Source: Paenibacillus plantarum
GTDB taxonomy: Bacteria > Bacillota > Bacilli > Paenibacillales > NBRC-103111
Assembly (NCBI RefSeq): GCF_013141695.1
Contig: NZ_WHNY01000066.1
Coordinates: 62,001-126,000, forward strand
Direction: 5' to 3'
DNA length: 64,000 nt
Positions 46,238 through 56,167 of this stretch are shown here, piece by piece. A program made the translations under genes and the position numbers. The notes under the pieces are model-generated. The model searched no databases, had not been told where the DNA came from, and saw only the letters and a list, made by a program, of their open reading frames with translations. The stretch's first letter is position 1. Every line of letters begins with the position of its first letter.

Positions 46238-48300
46238 GTACCGCGATCCCTTTGGCCGCTAAAGTAGAAACATTGACGTGGGCGGGTCAAACCGCCCGCA
46301 AACTCCAAGAAGAAATCGACAGGCTGCAGCAAGCAGGCAGCCTGGTCGTTCCTAAAGAACCTGGTGGTTGGTGGCACCAGTATGTTTGTCCACATCATCA
46401 CACCGAACTGATGTTCGATGAAAGGTTTGTAGATGCTTCCGAATTTCTGTGCCCACACGGGTGTGTGATTACAGGCGATGCCTACCGTGGTGCTTGGCTC
46501 GTGTTTAAGCACCAGTCCTTGGCACGAGTGGCGTTGCAATCGGCCGCTGTTTATGCAGCGCTGGGTGACGTTTCCTATGCACAGATTAGCAAACGTTTGC
46601 TTGTCGAGTACGCGGAGCAATTCCCCCACTACCCGGTGCATCCGGAAGCACAGAGCTGGATGCTAAAGGGACGTGCATTCCACCAAGCATTGACGGAGGC
46701 GATCTGGTCTACAACACTGATACGTGCTTATCTGCTTCTTCGCGATGAGGGTATTACCTTTGATGCGAAGGAACAGGTAGCGATCGACGTGTTCTTAGGT
46801 TTGTTGGCGGAGAGTATGGAAGAGTATCGACATATTCTGATCCATGAGCGGAACAATGCGGAGAACAACTACACCGCTTGGTTGAATGCGTCCTTATCTT
46901 GTGTGTACGCGGCTCGAGGCGAGCAAGCGTTGCTTGAAGCACTTATTGAAGGCCAAGGCGGCTTCATTCATCATTTATCCATCGGCGTGAAAGCCGATCA
47001 ATTCGAATTCGAAGGAAGCACGTATTACCACGTATTCGTGCTTCGTGCCTATCTTATCGCTGCCGAAATGGCGCAGCGCTTCGGTATTGATCTCTACGCC
47101 ACGACTGGCGCAGAGGGGCAGTCCATGCGCGGCATGCTCGAAGCGTTGGCCGACTTGGCCGACGACCAGGGCGCTTTGCCGGCCCTGCATGACGGACCGC
47201 TTGAGCGGGGCCCTTATGCCCGCGAAATCGCCGAGATCGCGGAGCAGGGGCTCGCGATCTACGGCATCGCCGGCCTCGCGCCTGTGCTGCGCGAAGCGTA
47301 CCGGCAGCTAGGCGCTGCCGGGAACGAGCAGCTGGAGGCGCTGCTCTACGGCGGAGGCGCTGACCGCGCCGCAGCTTCAGAGCCGCGCGGCTCGCGGCTC
47401 TGGCTGGACGCTGGCTTCGTCATCGGCCGCATCGCGGGGAATCCGCTGTCGTTCCTCGCCGATTTCGGCGAGCACGGCGGTTCCCATGGCCACTACGACA
47501 AGCTGCATTTGACGTTGATGCACCAAGATCAAACCCTAACACCTGATCTGGGGATGGTGCCTTACGGCTCGTCCATGCGCAGATCATGGTTCGCAGAGAC
47601 AGCCAGCCACAACACGGTTTCGCTGGCAGGTCAATCGCAAGCGCCGCATGAAGGGCGCCTGAAGCACTATGAATCGACAGCGAATTCGGTTTGCGCTTGG
47701 CTGCAATCGACGGAAGGCTACGAAGGCTGTACGATGAATCGACATCTTTTGCTTACGGAGGATTGGATGTTGGACTGGTTCCAAGTTGAGCTTTCTGGTG
47801 ATCAAACGCAAGCGATTGAGTGGTGGATGCACCCTGTTGTAGCGGTAGAAGCTTTGCAGCAACCACTTAACCCAGAGGCTAGTTATCCATTGCTTGTCGC
47901 TGAGAAAGTAGGGGACGTTACGACGCTCAAGGAGCAGCAACTGCCGATTACTAGTGGATTTGTACCCTCTGAAGGGGTTGCCGGTAATGGCGTGGCTGAA
48001 CTGCAAGCTTCTTACAACCTCACGAACTCAGACGCTGTCATCTATCACTCCGCACTCGTTCAACCTGGTGATGAGATTGTGGCTGTTCAGACACCTGGCG
48101 ATGCCGTGGATCCTAGTCGCTCATTAACAGCAATGTTGCACCGCCGTAATGACCGTAGAGCAGATTTCATTCATGTCTATCGCGCAGGTAGTGCAGTTCA
48201 GCTTTCACAAATAGCGGATGATGAAATCAGCATAACTCTTAATATTCCGAATGATGCTGTCCGTGTTAAAATGACAGATAAAGGATTACAAATTTTGTGA
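46234..48300 (+). CDS. Heparinase II/III-family protein, probable oligouronate lyase
   Basis: A 688-residue protein without a signal peptide, so it acts on imported oligosaccharides. The N-terminal alpha-toroid begins near the motif GGWWHQYVCPHHHTELMFD, seen in cytoplasmic exo-lyases of the PL15/PL17 kind. The region ERNNAENNYTAW near residue 205 and the heparinase signature HGGSHGHYDKLHLTL near 412 hold candidate catalytic Asn, His and Tyr. The C-terminal half is a beta-sandwich. It is translationally coupled to the SDR gene. The reaction is likely beta-elimination of uronate-containing oligosaccharides; the exact substrate (alginate, glycosaminoglycan or other) is not determined. Confidence 0.8.
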   Translation: MSTAIPLAAKVETLTWAGQTARKLQEEIDRLQQAGSLVVPKEPGGWWHQYVCPHHHTELMFDERFVDASEFLCPHGCVITGDAYRGAWLVFKHQSLARVALQSAAVYAALGDVSYAQISKRLLVEYAEQFPHYPVHPEAQSWMLKGRAFHQALTEAIWSTTLIRAYLLLRDEGITFDAKEQVAIDVFLGLLAESMEEYRHILIHERNNAENNYTAWLNASLSCVYAARGEQALLEALIEGQGGFIHHLSIGVKADQFEFEGSTYYHVFVLRAYLIAAEMAQRFGIDLYATTGAEGQSMRGMLEALADLADDQGALPALHDGPLERGPYAREIAEIAEQGLAIYGIAGLAPVLREAYRQLGAAGNEQLEALLYGGGADRAAASEPRGSRLWLDAGFVIGRIAGNPLSFLADFGEHGGSHGHYDKLHLTLMHQDQTLTPDLGMVPYGSSMRRSWFAETASHNTVSLAGQSQAPHEGRLKHYESTANSVCAWLQSTEGYEGCTMNRHLLLTEDWMLDWFQVELSGDQTQAIEWWMHPVVAVEALQQPLNPEASYPLLVAEKVGDVTTLKEQQLPITSGFVPSEGVAGNGVAELQASYNLTNSDAVIYHSALVQPGDEIVAVQTPGDAVDPSRSLTAMLHRRNDRRADFIHVYRAGSAVQLSQIADDEISITLNIPNDAVRVKMTDKGLQIL

Positions 48301-48436
48301 TTTGTCATTCGGGCTTTTGTTCGAAAGATATGCTCGGCGCGCTGAAAGGTAAAAATTCAGAAACGCAAAAACGTTTTACAACCTCACACCGTAATATCAT
48401 AAGCCTTACAGAACCAAGCCTGGAGGGGAACTATCC

Positions 48437-50737
48437 ATGTCACTATCGCCACTTTACGAACCGAAGAGCGGTGTGTTAACCGTACAATACGAGCCGAATG
48501 AGAAGACGGTATTGCTGGAAAATCCACCTCGCTTCACGTGGATTCCCGCACAGTTGGAGCACGATCGTTATGTGCTGCAGATCGCACAATCAGAGGCTTT
48601 CGAACCTGCCGAAACGCAGACTGTTCAACCGATTCCATATAATTTATACACACCTGATGCTGCACTCAACGCAGGCACATACTACTGGCGCTATGCATTG
48701 CTCGAAGAAAATGGCGAACAAACGGCATGGAGCTGCATTCGCCGCTTCGAAGTACCAGCAGATTTGCCTGAAACTCCGCTGCCAAGTAGAGCTAAGCGGT
48801 ATGCAGAGGTCTCGACCCAGCATCCACGATTATGGCTGCAAGCTTCCGAAGTAGAAGCCTTCCGCACCGCTTTAGCGACGGATCCAAGCTATTGCGAATG
48901 GGATGTTTTCTATGAGAAGTCTGTCAAACCATGGATCGAACGAGATCTGATTGCGGAGCCGCTTCATTACCCAGGAAATAAGCGAGTAGCCAAATTGTGG
49001 CGGCAAATGTATATGGATACACAAGAAGCCTTGTATGCGGTGCGTCATTTGGCAGTAGCAGGCCAGTTGCTCAACGATGCTACGCTATTAGATCGTGCCA
49101 AAACCTGGCTGCTTCACATCAGTACTTGGGACGTTAAAGGGACGACGAGTCGTGACTATAACGATGAGGCTTCCTTTCGAATGGCAGGCGCTATCGCCTG
49201 GGGCTATGACTGGCTCTATGATCAGCTATCCGAGGATGAACGAAAGCATATTCGTCACGTTCTGCTCGAACGTACACGCCAAATCGCGCAACATGTTATC
49301 GAGCATTCCAAAATTCATCATGTCCCGTTCGACAGTCACGCCGTACGTTCTTTATCCAGTGTGCTTGTGCCTTGCTGCATTGTGCTTTTGCAGGAAGAGC
49401 CGGAGGTTCAAGAATGGTTAGACTATACCCTGGAATATTATGCATGTCTCTACTCGCCGTGGGGCGGACCCGATGGGGGCTGGGCCGAAGGCGCCATGTA
49501 TTGGACGACGGGAATGGCTTTTGTTACGGAAGCGATGAATCTGCTGAAGAAATATACAGGCATTAACTTTTACAAGCGACCATTTTTCGCAAAAACAGGT
49601 GATTTCCCGCTGTATGCGTTCAGTCCAGACACCTTGCGTGCTAGTTTCGGCGATCAATCGACATTGGGGGATCCCGTCAGCTTGAAAACGGGCTTCAACA
49701 TTCGCCAATTTGCAGGTGTGACAGGAAACGGTTTGTATCAATGGTATTACGAACGTGTTCGTGAGACGGATACAGATTCAGAGATGAAGTTTTACAACTA
49801 TGGTTGGTGGGACTTCCGATTTGATGAAATGGTTTATCGTCACGACTATCCGCAGGTTGAAGCGATCGCACCTACCGATGCGAATATTCAGTCGGTCAAA
49901 TGGTTCCGTGACATTGATTGGGTCGCCTTCCATTCGAATATGGCTGATCCGGAGCGTCACATCATGCTTCTCACGAAGAGCAGTAAATATGGATCTGTGA
50001 GTCATAGTCATGGCGATCAAAATGGCTTCTTGCTGCATGCCTACGGCGAGCCGCTGGCCATTGAGAGCGGCTACTACGTGGCGTTCAGCTCCACGATGCA
50101 TATGAATTGGCGCAGACAAACGCGCTCAACGAACAATATTTTGATCGACGGTCTTGGTCAATACGCCGAAAAAAACAAAGTGCTGAATATGGCGGCTAAT
50201 GGTTTCGTCGAAATTGCCGAGCAGCGTAAAGGCTACGGTTATTCTCGTGCTAACGCAACCGCGGCCTACCAAGAATATGTACCCTACCTAGAGCGGTATG
50301 TACGTGAACTGTATTTCTTCGGCACTTACGTTGTCGTCGTCGATCATATCGATCTTGGGCAACCGGGATCTGTAGACTGGCTGTTCCAGACGCTGTATGA
50401 GATGAAGTTGAACGGACAAACGTTCAAAGTCCAAGGACGCAAGGCCGATATGGATGGCCGTTTCGTCTACTGTTCCTCTGGGGAACTCCAATTGTCCCAG
50501 CATCAGAGCTTCAGCGACATCGATCAATCGGAGATCGAAGGTTTGCCGCCGCACTATCATTTGAAGGCAACGACGACATCCTCCCGTAGCCACCGTATCG
50601 CAACATTGCTTGTACCGATCAAACATGGCGAGCCGAAATACGTCTCTTATTTCATGGATGACCAAGGTTTCGACGTTCATATTTACTTCACGGAAGATGG
50701 CATCACGCACCGAGTAGAAGTTCCAAAGGCTTACTAA
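48437..50737 (+). CDS. Heparinase II-like lyase with N-terminal DUF4962 domain
   Basis: A 766-residue protein, close to the 772 of Pedobacter heparinase II (PL21). The N-terminal 110 residues are a fibronectin-like sandwich (ENPPRFTWIP, YYWRYALLEE). A DUF4962-type alpha-toroid spans about 115-470, and the heparinase II/III beta region has the catalytic motif GSVSHSHGDQNGFLLHAYGE near residue 520. GGAGGGGA precedes the ATG. No signal peptide is visible, which is unusual if it attacks polymers and suggests action on imported fragments. A 136-bp gap separates it from the previous lyase. Confidence 0.82.
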   Translation: MSLSPLYEPKSGVLTVQYEPNEKTVLLENPPRFTWIPAQLEHDRYVLQIAQSEAFEPAETQTVQPIPYNLYTPDAALNAGTYYWRYALLEENGEQTAWSCIRRFEVPADLPETPLPSRAKRYAEVSTQHPRLWLQASEVEAFRTALATDPSYCEWDVFYEKSVKPWIERDLIAEPLHYPGNKRVAKLWRQMYMDTQEALYAVRHLAVAGQLLNDATLLDRAKTWLLHISTWDVKGTTSRDYNDEASFRMAGAIAWGYDWLYDQLSEDERKHIRHVLLERTRQIAQHVIEHSKIHHVPFDSHAVRSLSSVLVPCCIVLLQEEPEVQEWLDYTLEYYACLYSPWGGPDGGWAEGAMYWTTGMAFVTEAMNLLKKYTGINFYKRPFFAKTGDFPLYAFSPDTLRASFGDQSTLGDPVSLKTGFNIRQFAGVTGNGLYQWYYERVRETDTDSEMKFYNYGWWDFRFDEMVYRHDYPQVEAIAPTDANIQSVKWFRDIDWVAFHSNMADPERHIMLLTKSSKYGSVSHSHGDQNGFLLHAYGEPLAIESGYYVAFSSTMHMNWRRQTRSTNNILIDGLGQYAEKNKVLNMAANGFVEIAEQRKGYGYSRANATAAYQEYVPYLERYVRELYFFGTYVVVVDHIDLGQPGSVDWLFQTLYEMKLNGQTFKVQGRKADMDGRFVYCSSGELQLSQHQSFSDIDQSEIEGLPPHYHLKATTTSSRSHRIATLLVPIKHGEPKYVSYFMDDQGFDVHIYFTEDGITHRVEVPKAY

Positions 50738-50754
50738 AATATCTCGCGAATCAG

Positions 50755-50794
50755 CGACCTGTCTATCAGCGCAAGCTATAGGAGGTCGTTTTTT
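50755..50794 (+). terminator. Terminator of the SDR-lyase operon
   Basis: CGACCT...AGGTCG with inner TCTAT/ATAGG pairing, followed by TTTTTT. Confidence 0.75.
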
Positions 50795-50921
50795 CTTTGT
50801 CTTTATCCCCTGATTTTCAGCGCTAAAATGCAATCTTTCTCATAAAAAAATACCCTAGGGGGAAAGTTAAGGCGCAGAGATAAATCTATAGAAATCAAAC
50901 ATCATACCTAAAGTTCACACA

Positions 50922-50951
50922 TTGTAAGGGGTACCAATTTCACGGCATAAT
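50922..50951 (+). promoter_or_regulatory. Candidate promoter of the binding-protein gene
   Basis: TTGTAA at 50922 and CATAAT at 50946 are 18 bp apart, about 50 bp before the start codon. Confidence 0.4.
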
Positions 50952-50999
50952 AAGGACATAAAGACATTCACTCAAAACGAACGAGGGGGATTTACATTG

Positions 51000-52349
51000 G
51001 TGAAAAAGTATAAAGCACTACAAGTGATTGGGGCAAGCGTGCTAGCCATCAGTTTAACAGCATGTGGTTCAAACGGAGATAGCAAAAGCACGGCTTCGCC
51101 GGCTGCAGGCGCATCAACAGCTCCGGCTGCTACAGCGAAAGCTGAAAACATTACGATCACTTTCCAAAATATATATCCAGATCCGACAGATCCGAAAAAC
51201 GGCATGTTGAAAAAAATCGTTGCTGACTACCAAGCGAAAAACCCTAACATCAAAATCGAGCTGGATTCCCTGAACACGGATCAACAAAAACTTAAATTGA
51301 AAACTCAAGCAGCTTCCAAAGAAGTGCCTGATATCACAATCGTTAACCCAGCTGCACAAATGCAACCTTTCGTAGATGCGGGCCTATTCGCACCATTGAA
51401 TGACATGGTTGAGCAAAACGGACTTAAAGATACGTTCCAAAGTGGAATTCTTGACTTCTACAGCTTCAACAAGAACATTTACGCGTTGCCGGATGGTAAC
51501 AACATCGGTGTTATTTACTACAACAAAGACTTGTTCAAACAAGCTGGTATTGCTGATGTTCCAAAAACCTTCGAAGAAATGGTTGAGGACGTAAAAATCT
51601 TGAAATCCAAAGGCATTCAGCCAATGGCGATCGGTGAAAAAGATTCCTGGACGGGTTCCTTCTTGTTCATGAACGTATTGCTTCGCACCAACGGCGGCCC
51701 TGGATTCTTGCAAGCTGTTGTTGATGGTAAGAAAACATTCGCTGATCCAGCATTCACGGATGCAGTTAGCTCTTTCGAAGACTTGATCCAAGCTGGCGCG
51801 TTCCAAGAAGGCGCAACTTCATTTGATTACAACGCAGGCGAGAACTTGTTCAAAACAGGTAAAGCGGCTATGTACTACATGGGTAGCTGGGCAACTGGCG
51901 GTATCGAAACTTCTTCCGTTAACGGTAAAGTTGGCGTGTTCCAATTCCCTACAGTTAAAGGGAAAGGTAACCCTGATGAGTTCATGTTGGCTCCAGGATC
52001 CGCATTCGCTATCTCTGCAAACAGCAAGCATTTGAAAGAAACCAAAGATTTCTTGAACTTCTTCATGTTGAACTACCCGAAAGAAGCGTTCAAAGTTAAA
52101 GGCGCTGTTGGTGTAGGTCAAAAAGTTGACGGCGACTTCAAAGCTGCTGGATACTCCGATATGGCAATGGACGTTCTTGGCTTGTTCAAGAAAGTTAAAG
52201 GCGGCGACCTAGCGTTTGATAACACGATGAACCCAGGAACTGCACAAGGTCACTTAACAAGTATTCAAAACCTTTTCGTACAAAAAGTTGATCCTGCAAC
52301 TGTAGCGAAAGAGCACCAAACAGCTTACGACACAAACAAAAAGAAATAA
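51000..52349 (+). CDS. Sugar ABC transporter substrate-binding lipoprotein (family 1)
   Basis: An outer-face lipoprotein of 449 residues. The signal sequence ends in the lipobox LTAC (cysteine near residue 22), then a Ser/Ala/Thr-rich linker. The core shows the MalE-like features NIGVIYYNKDLFKQAGI and GKAAMYYMGSWATGG (each about 15-17 residues). Two adjacent starts, TTG 50997 and GTG 51000, both suit AGGGGGA; the GTG is taken. Codon choice is strongly biased (many GTT, GAA, AAA), suggesting high expression. It delivers sugars to the two permeases that follow. Confidence 0.9.
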   Translation: MKKYKALQVIGASVLAISLTACGSNGDSKSTASPAAGASTAPAATAKAENITITFQNIYPDPTDPKNGMLKKIVADYQAKNPNIKIELDSLNTDQQKLKLKTQAASKEVPDITIVNPAAQMQPFVDAGLFAPLNDMVEQNGLKDTFQSGILDFYSFNKNIYALPDGNNIGVIYYNKDLFKQAGIADVPKTFEEMVEDVKILKSKGIQPMAIGEKDSWTGSFLFMNVLLRTNGGPGFLQAVVDGKKTFADPAFTDAVSSFEDLIQAGAFQEGATSFDYNAGENLFKTGKAAMYYMGSWATGGIETSSVNGKVGVFQFPTVKGKGNPDEFMLAPGSAFAISANSKHLKETKDFLNFFMLNYPKEAFKVKGAVGVGQKVDGDFKAAGYSDMAMDVLGLFKKVKGGDLAFDNTMNPGTAQGHLTSIQNLFVQKVDPATVAKEHQTAYDTNKKK

Positions 52350-52370
52350 ATAAATAAAGTGATGTAGTAG

Positions 52371-52427
52371 CCCAATAGGGAATTTACCTGGAGCGCCTCT
52401 GAGGTGCTAAGGTAAGTTCCCCATGGG
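52371..52427 (+). other. Large intra-operon hairpin
   Basis: GGGAATTTACC (52378) pairs with GGTAAGTTCCC (52411), with inner AGCGCC/GGTGCT and outer CCCA/TGGG. No T run follows. It probably protects the binding-protein mRNA or partly attenuates the permease genes. Confidence 0.65.
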
Positions 52428-52458
52428 TATATCTAACCCCATGAAGGAGGCGAGCCAA

Positions 52459-53349
52459 GTGAATGTGTTAAGAGTCTCCAAGTGGACGATTGCCATGTTT
52501 GTACTGCCCTGTTTGATCATTTATGTTGGTCTTGTGTTTGTACCTATTCTCGTGTCCATGTACAGTGGATTGCTGGAATGGAATGGGATTGGCACATCGA
52601 AGTTCATTGGTTTAGAGAACTTCCGTACGATGCTTTTCCATGATCCTGTATTCTGGCCATCTGTCAAACGCACATTAATGTTTGCTGTGTTTTCCATGTG
52701 TGAAATCCCGATTGCATTGGGTGTAGCCATTTTACTAAATCGTTTTATCAAAAAACCGAATTTCCTTGTTTCTGCTTACTTTTTACCGGTAATTTTATCA
52801 GTCGTTATCATTGGACAATTGTGGAAAACCATTTACAATCCAGCATCAATGGGCGGTATGCTCAATCAAGTCCTAGATTTACTAAACTTACATAGCTGGA
52901 CGAGATCATGGTTAACAGATCCGAAAATTGCTATGTACTCCCTATATTTTGTAGCCCTATGGCAGTACTTGGGTTATCACACATTAATCCAGTTTACTGG
53001 TATTCAGAACATTCCAGCTGATATCTATGAAGCTGCGCGTCTGGATGGAGCAGAAGGCCTGAAAGCCGACTGGTATATCACTTTCCCTATGAATATTCCG
53101 ATTTTCAAAATATCGATCGTCCTTGCTTTCATCGGTTCCTTACAAGCGTTTGACATGATTATGGTCATGACAGGCGGGGGACCTGCACATGCGACAGATG
53201 TCATCTCCACCTTGATGTACAACAATTCCTTCCTATCCCTGAAGTATGGTTACGGAAGCGCGATTGCAGCCTTCTTGGTAGTGGTATGTCTCGTGGCAAC
53301 CGTCATTATTAACTCGATATTCAACAAACTAGAGAAAAAATATACGTAG
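52459..53349 (+). CDS. Sugar ABC transporter permease (MalF/UgpA-like)
   Basis: A six-helix permease of 296 residues. The EAA coupling loop is YEAARLDGAEGLKADWYITFP (in outline, about 190-210) and the MTGGGPAHATDVI loop near 240 is typical of the MalF/UgpA group. The GTG at 52459 follows AAGGAGG by eight bases; upstream ATG codons lack ribosome sites. It acts with the next gene and with the lipoprotein before it. Confidence 0.9.
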   Translation: MNVLRVSKWTIAMFVLPCLIIYVGLVFVPILVSMYSGLLEWNGIGTSKFIGLENFRTMLFHDPVFWPSVKRTLMFAVFSMCEIPIALGVAILLNRFIKKPNFLVSAYFLPVILSVVIIGQLWKTIYNPASMGGMLNQVLDLLNLHSWTRSWLTDPKIAMYSLYFVALWQYLGYHTLIQFTGIQNIPADIYEAARLDGAEGLKADWYITFPMNIPIFKISIVLAFIGSLQAFDMIMVMTGGGPAHATDVISTLMYNNSFLSLKYGYGSAIAAFLVVVCLVATVIINSIFNKLEKKYT

Positions 53350-53365
53350 GAAGGGGAGTGTCACC

Positions 53366-54247
53366 ATGTTAAACGCCAGGGATGTAGCTTCGGCTAAACC
53401 TGCCATCATCCGGAGACGCAAAAGCTTCTCTATCCTAAAGGTTCTTGTTGTCATATTTCTATCCCTACTTGTGGTCACACAGGTATATCCATTGCTTTGG
53501 CTGTTCATTTATTCCCTCAAAACGAATGAGGAAATCCTGTCTGGACGGTTCTTCTCACTGCCGCATGTGCTCCAATGGAGCAACTTCACGAATGCGATCA
53601 AGTCGGGGCATTACTTCCAGTACTTGAAGAACAGCCTCTTCGTTACCTTAATTACAATGGTATGTGTCCTCTTCTTGAGTTCCTTAACGGCTTTTGCCAT
53701 TACACGGTTCAAATGGAAGTACGGGCAGCTCGTCATGGTCATCTTCCTGATCGGGATGATGGTTCCCATGCAGGCAACCTTGTTGCCGCTGATGATTATT
53801 TTCAAAAACATGCACATCCTGAATACGCATCTTTCGATCATTCTGCCCTATATCGCGTTTCAAACGCCAGTTGCGGTCTTTATCCTCAGCGGTTTTATGA
53901 AATCCATTCCGGCAGAGATTGAAGAGTCGGCTGTCGTGGATGGCGCGGGGATTTTCAAAATTTTCACGGGGATCATTCTTCCGATTTCGGTTCCTCCGAT
54001 GATGACGGTGTGTATCCTTACCTTCATTAACATCTGGAACGAGTACATCTTAGCAGCGACGTTTATCTCGTCCGAGCGGCTTAAGACGCTTCCTTTCGGA
54101 GTGAACAGCTTCGTCAGTCAATATTCCGTTAACTATGGCGCGATCGGGGCATTCCTTGTACTAGGTGCGTTGCCAGTAATTATCGTGTACTTCTTATTAG
54201 CGGATAAAATTACAAAAGGTATGGTAGCGGGAGCGGTGAAGGGTTAA
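53366..54247 (+). CDS. Sugar ABC transporter permease (MalG/UgpE-like)
   Basis: The partner permease, 293 residues with six helices. The EAA loop IEESAVVDGAGIFKIFTGIILP (in outline, near 190-210) and the C-terminal ITKGMVAGAVKG are typical. AAGGGGAG precedes the ATG, 16 bp after the previous gene. The stop codon lies inside the terminator hairpin at 54231-54266. No ATPase gene follows, so an MsmX-like ATPase elsewhere is expected. Confidence 0.9.
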   Translation: MLNARDVASAKPAIIRRRKSFSILKVLVVIFLSLLVVTQVYPLLWLFIYSLKTNEEILSGRFFSLPHVLQWSNFTNAIKSGHYFQYLKNSLFVTLITMVCVLFLSSLTAFAITRFKWKYGQLVMVIFLIGMMVPMQATLLPLMIIFKNMHILNTHLSIILPYIAFQTPVAVFILSGFMKSIPAEIEESAVVDGAGIFKIFTGIILPISVPPMMTVCILTFINIWNEYILAATFISSERLKTLPFGVNSFVSQYSVNYGAIGAFLVLGALPVIIVYFLLADKITKGMVAGAVKG

Positions 54248-54266
54248 CTTCACCCCTCGCTTTTTT
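54231..54266 (+). terminator. Terminator overlapping the permease stop codon
   Basis: GGTGAAG and CTTCACC form a 7-bp stem whose loop holds the stop codon, followed by CCTCGC and TTTTTT. It separates the transporter from the two-component genes. Confidence 0.7.
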
Positions 54267-54329
54267 CTATTTCTGATGGGAATATGGTAAAATAGCACAT
54301 ACCGTCTTAGGAGAGGGGATCGCGATCAG

Positions 54330-56162
54330 GTGAAACGGGGCCTTAATTCCATTCATAATCGGCTATTTATGCTATTCATCTCCTCGATGCTTGTGCTCGT
54401 GTTGATTGTCAGTTTTTTGTACTATCAGAAAACGACGCAAATCATACATAACAAGATTAATGATTTAGCTCAGAAAAATATTTCACAAACCGTAGGCTTA
54501 TTTGATTTGCTCCTGCAAGGCTATGACAGTATTACGAAATCTTTGAATAGTAACAATGAGATGATTCGCTTAATTGAAGAACGGGATAGCAGTCCCGATG
54601 TGACGACGAGTATTTTTAATGAGCGAACCATTACAAATATATTAGGCGCCATTTATTATTCACGGGATGATATTGTCGGGATTCATGTCGTTACGAATGC
54701 TGGCAAAAACTATAATTACGAACGCGGCTTTGATAGCGTAATCGATGCGAATTATTCCTCTGCGGATTGGTATAAGAAGCTGCAGGACTCCACAGGGGAG
54801 ATGGTTTGGCTAGGGCTCGTACAAGGCTCTGTTATCAATCAGTTCCAGCGTGATCCGATGTTTGTCTTTGGCAGAAAGCTGTTCGATCTGACCGACCACC
54901 GCGTCATCGGCGTCATGCTGATTGAAACGAATCCGCAGCCGATTCTAGCTGCTCTGTCCAACGTGACGATCAGTCCAAACAGCCGCGTATACATCGTAGA
55001 TCAGGATAATCGCTTAATCGCAACGACGGCGGAAGATAAGAAGAACTCTCCCTCTTTTAGTGGACTACCGCGTCCTTATAAGAATGAAATCATCGTCGAT
55101 GATCAGACGGATCAATTGATTGTAGCTGCCAATGCGAAAATGTCGAATTGGACCGTGTTCGGCTTAACCCCTAAGGGTGATATCAATGCTGAAATTGTTA
55201 AAACGCGGGAATACTTATATGTCGTGATTATCGTCCTCATTATTCTTTCTACCACTTTGGCAAGTTTGATCTCGCAGAACATTGCTTCCCCTCTGAAACT
55301 GCTTATCCGTGAGATGAAACAGGTGGAGATGGGGAATTTTAAGGGTTCGGTCACAGTTAGGTCGTTCGAGGAGATCAATTCCCTTGTATCGTCCTTTAAT
55401 CGCATGGTGAACCGGATTGATGAGTTAATTGAACGGATTACACTGTCTTCGATGAGTGAGAAAAATGCAGAGTTGCACGCCCTCCAGTCTCAGGTAAATC
55501 CGCATTTCCTCTACAACACACTAGATATGATTTATTGGATGCTGGATGAACGGGAGAACGATCGGCTGGGGAAAGTCATCCTAGCGTTGTCTCACATGTT
55601 CCGGTACAGCAGTGATTGGCAGGAAGCTTCGAAAACGACGCTGCAGCAAGAGCTAGATCAGATGCGTCATTATATGACGATTATTGAGAATCGGCTGGAG
55701 GGCAGAGTCCGAACCGAGATACAGATAGATACCGAGTGGCTGGATGTGACCTTACCGAAGATGACCCTGCAGCCCATAATCGAGAATGCCGTTAAATATG
55801 GTCTTGAACCGATGCGGGAGCCCGGTGTGCTACGGGTGTTCACGCAGGTGCAAGAGCAGGAGCTTCATATTATCATTTCCGATAATGGTGTGGGGATTGA
55901 GCAAGATCTTCTGCGTCAGATGCAGGAAAAGCTCGAGGAGGATGCTCGCATGATTGGCGATCGATTCTCGTACAAAGATGATACGGACAACAAATCCCAA
56001 CTCGTACAAGACGGCAAAACGCGACGGGGTATCGGACTTACCAATGTCCATCGGCGTATTGCATTAATGTTCGGAGACGCGTATGGGCTTCGAATCGAAA
56101 GCAAACAAGAGGTAGGAACCACGGTGATCATCGCGATGCCGCTACCTCGCAAGGGGGTATAA
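54330..56162 (+). CDS. YesM-type sensor histidine kinase, module 2
   Basis: A membrane kinase of 610 residues. Helices lie near 12-30 and 290-312, with a Cache-like extracellular sensor between, then a HAMP domain (315-365). The His_kinase domain has LQSQVNPHFLYNTLDMIYW and the HATPase ends with RRGIGLTNVHRRIALMFG. GTG 54330 follows AGGGG by about 11 bases. It is paired with the regulator gene 5 bp downstream and probably reports on the sugar handled by the adjacent transporter and lyases. Confidence 0.9.
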   Translation: MKRGLNSIHNRLFMLFISSMLVLVLIVSFLYYQKTTQIIHNKINDLAQKNISQTVGLFDLLLQGYDSITKSLNSNNEMIRLIEERDSSPDVTTSIFNERTITNILGAIYYSRDDIVGIHVVTNAGKNYNYERGFDSVIDANYSSADWYKKLQDSTGEMVWLGLVQGSVINQFQRDPMFVFGRKLFDLTDHRVIGVMLIETNPQPILAALSNVTISPNSRVYIVDQDNRLIATTAEDKKNSPSFSGLPRPYKNEIIVDDQTDQLIVAANAKMSNWTVFGLTPKGDINAEIVKTREYLYVVIIVLIILSTTLASLISQNIASPLKLLIREMKQVEMGNFKGSVTVRSFEEINSLVSSFNRMVNRIDELIERITLSSMSEKNAELHALQSQVNPHFLYNTLDMIYWMLDERENDRLGKVILALSHMFRYSSDWQEASKTTLQQELDQMRHYMTIIENRLEGRVRTEIQIDTEWLDVTLPKMTLQPIIENAVKYGLEPMREPGVLRVFTQVQEQELHIIISDNGVGIEQDLLRQMQEKLEEDARMIGDRFSYKDDTDNKSQLVQDGKTRRGIGLTNVHRRIALMFGDAYGLRIESKQEVGTTVIIAMPLPRKGV

Positions 56163-56167
56163 CAACC

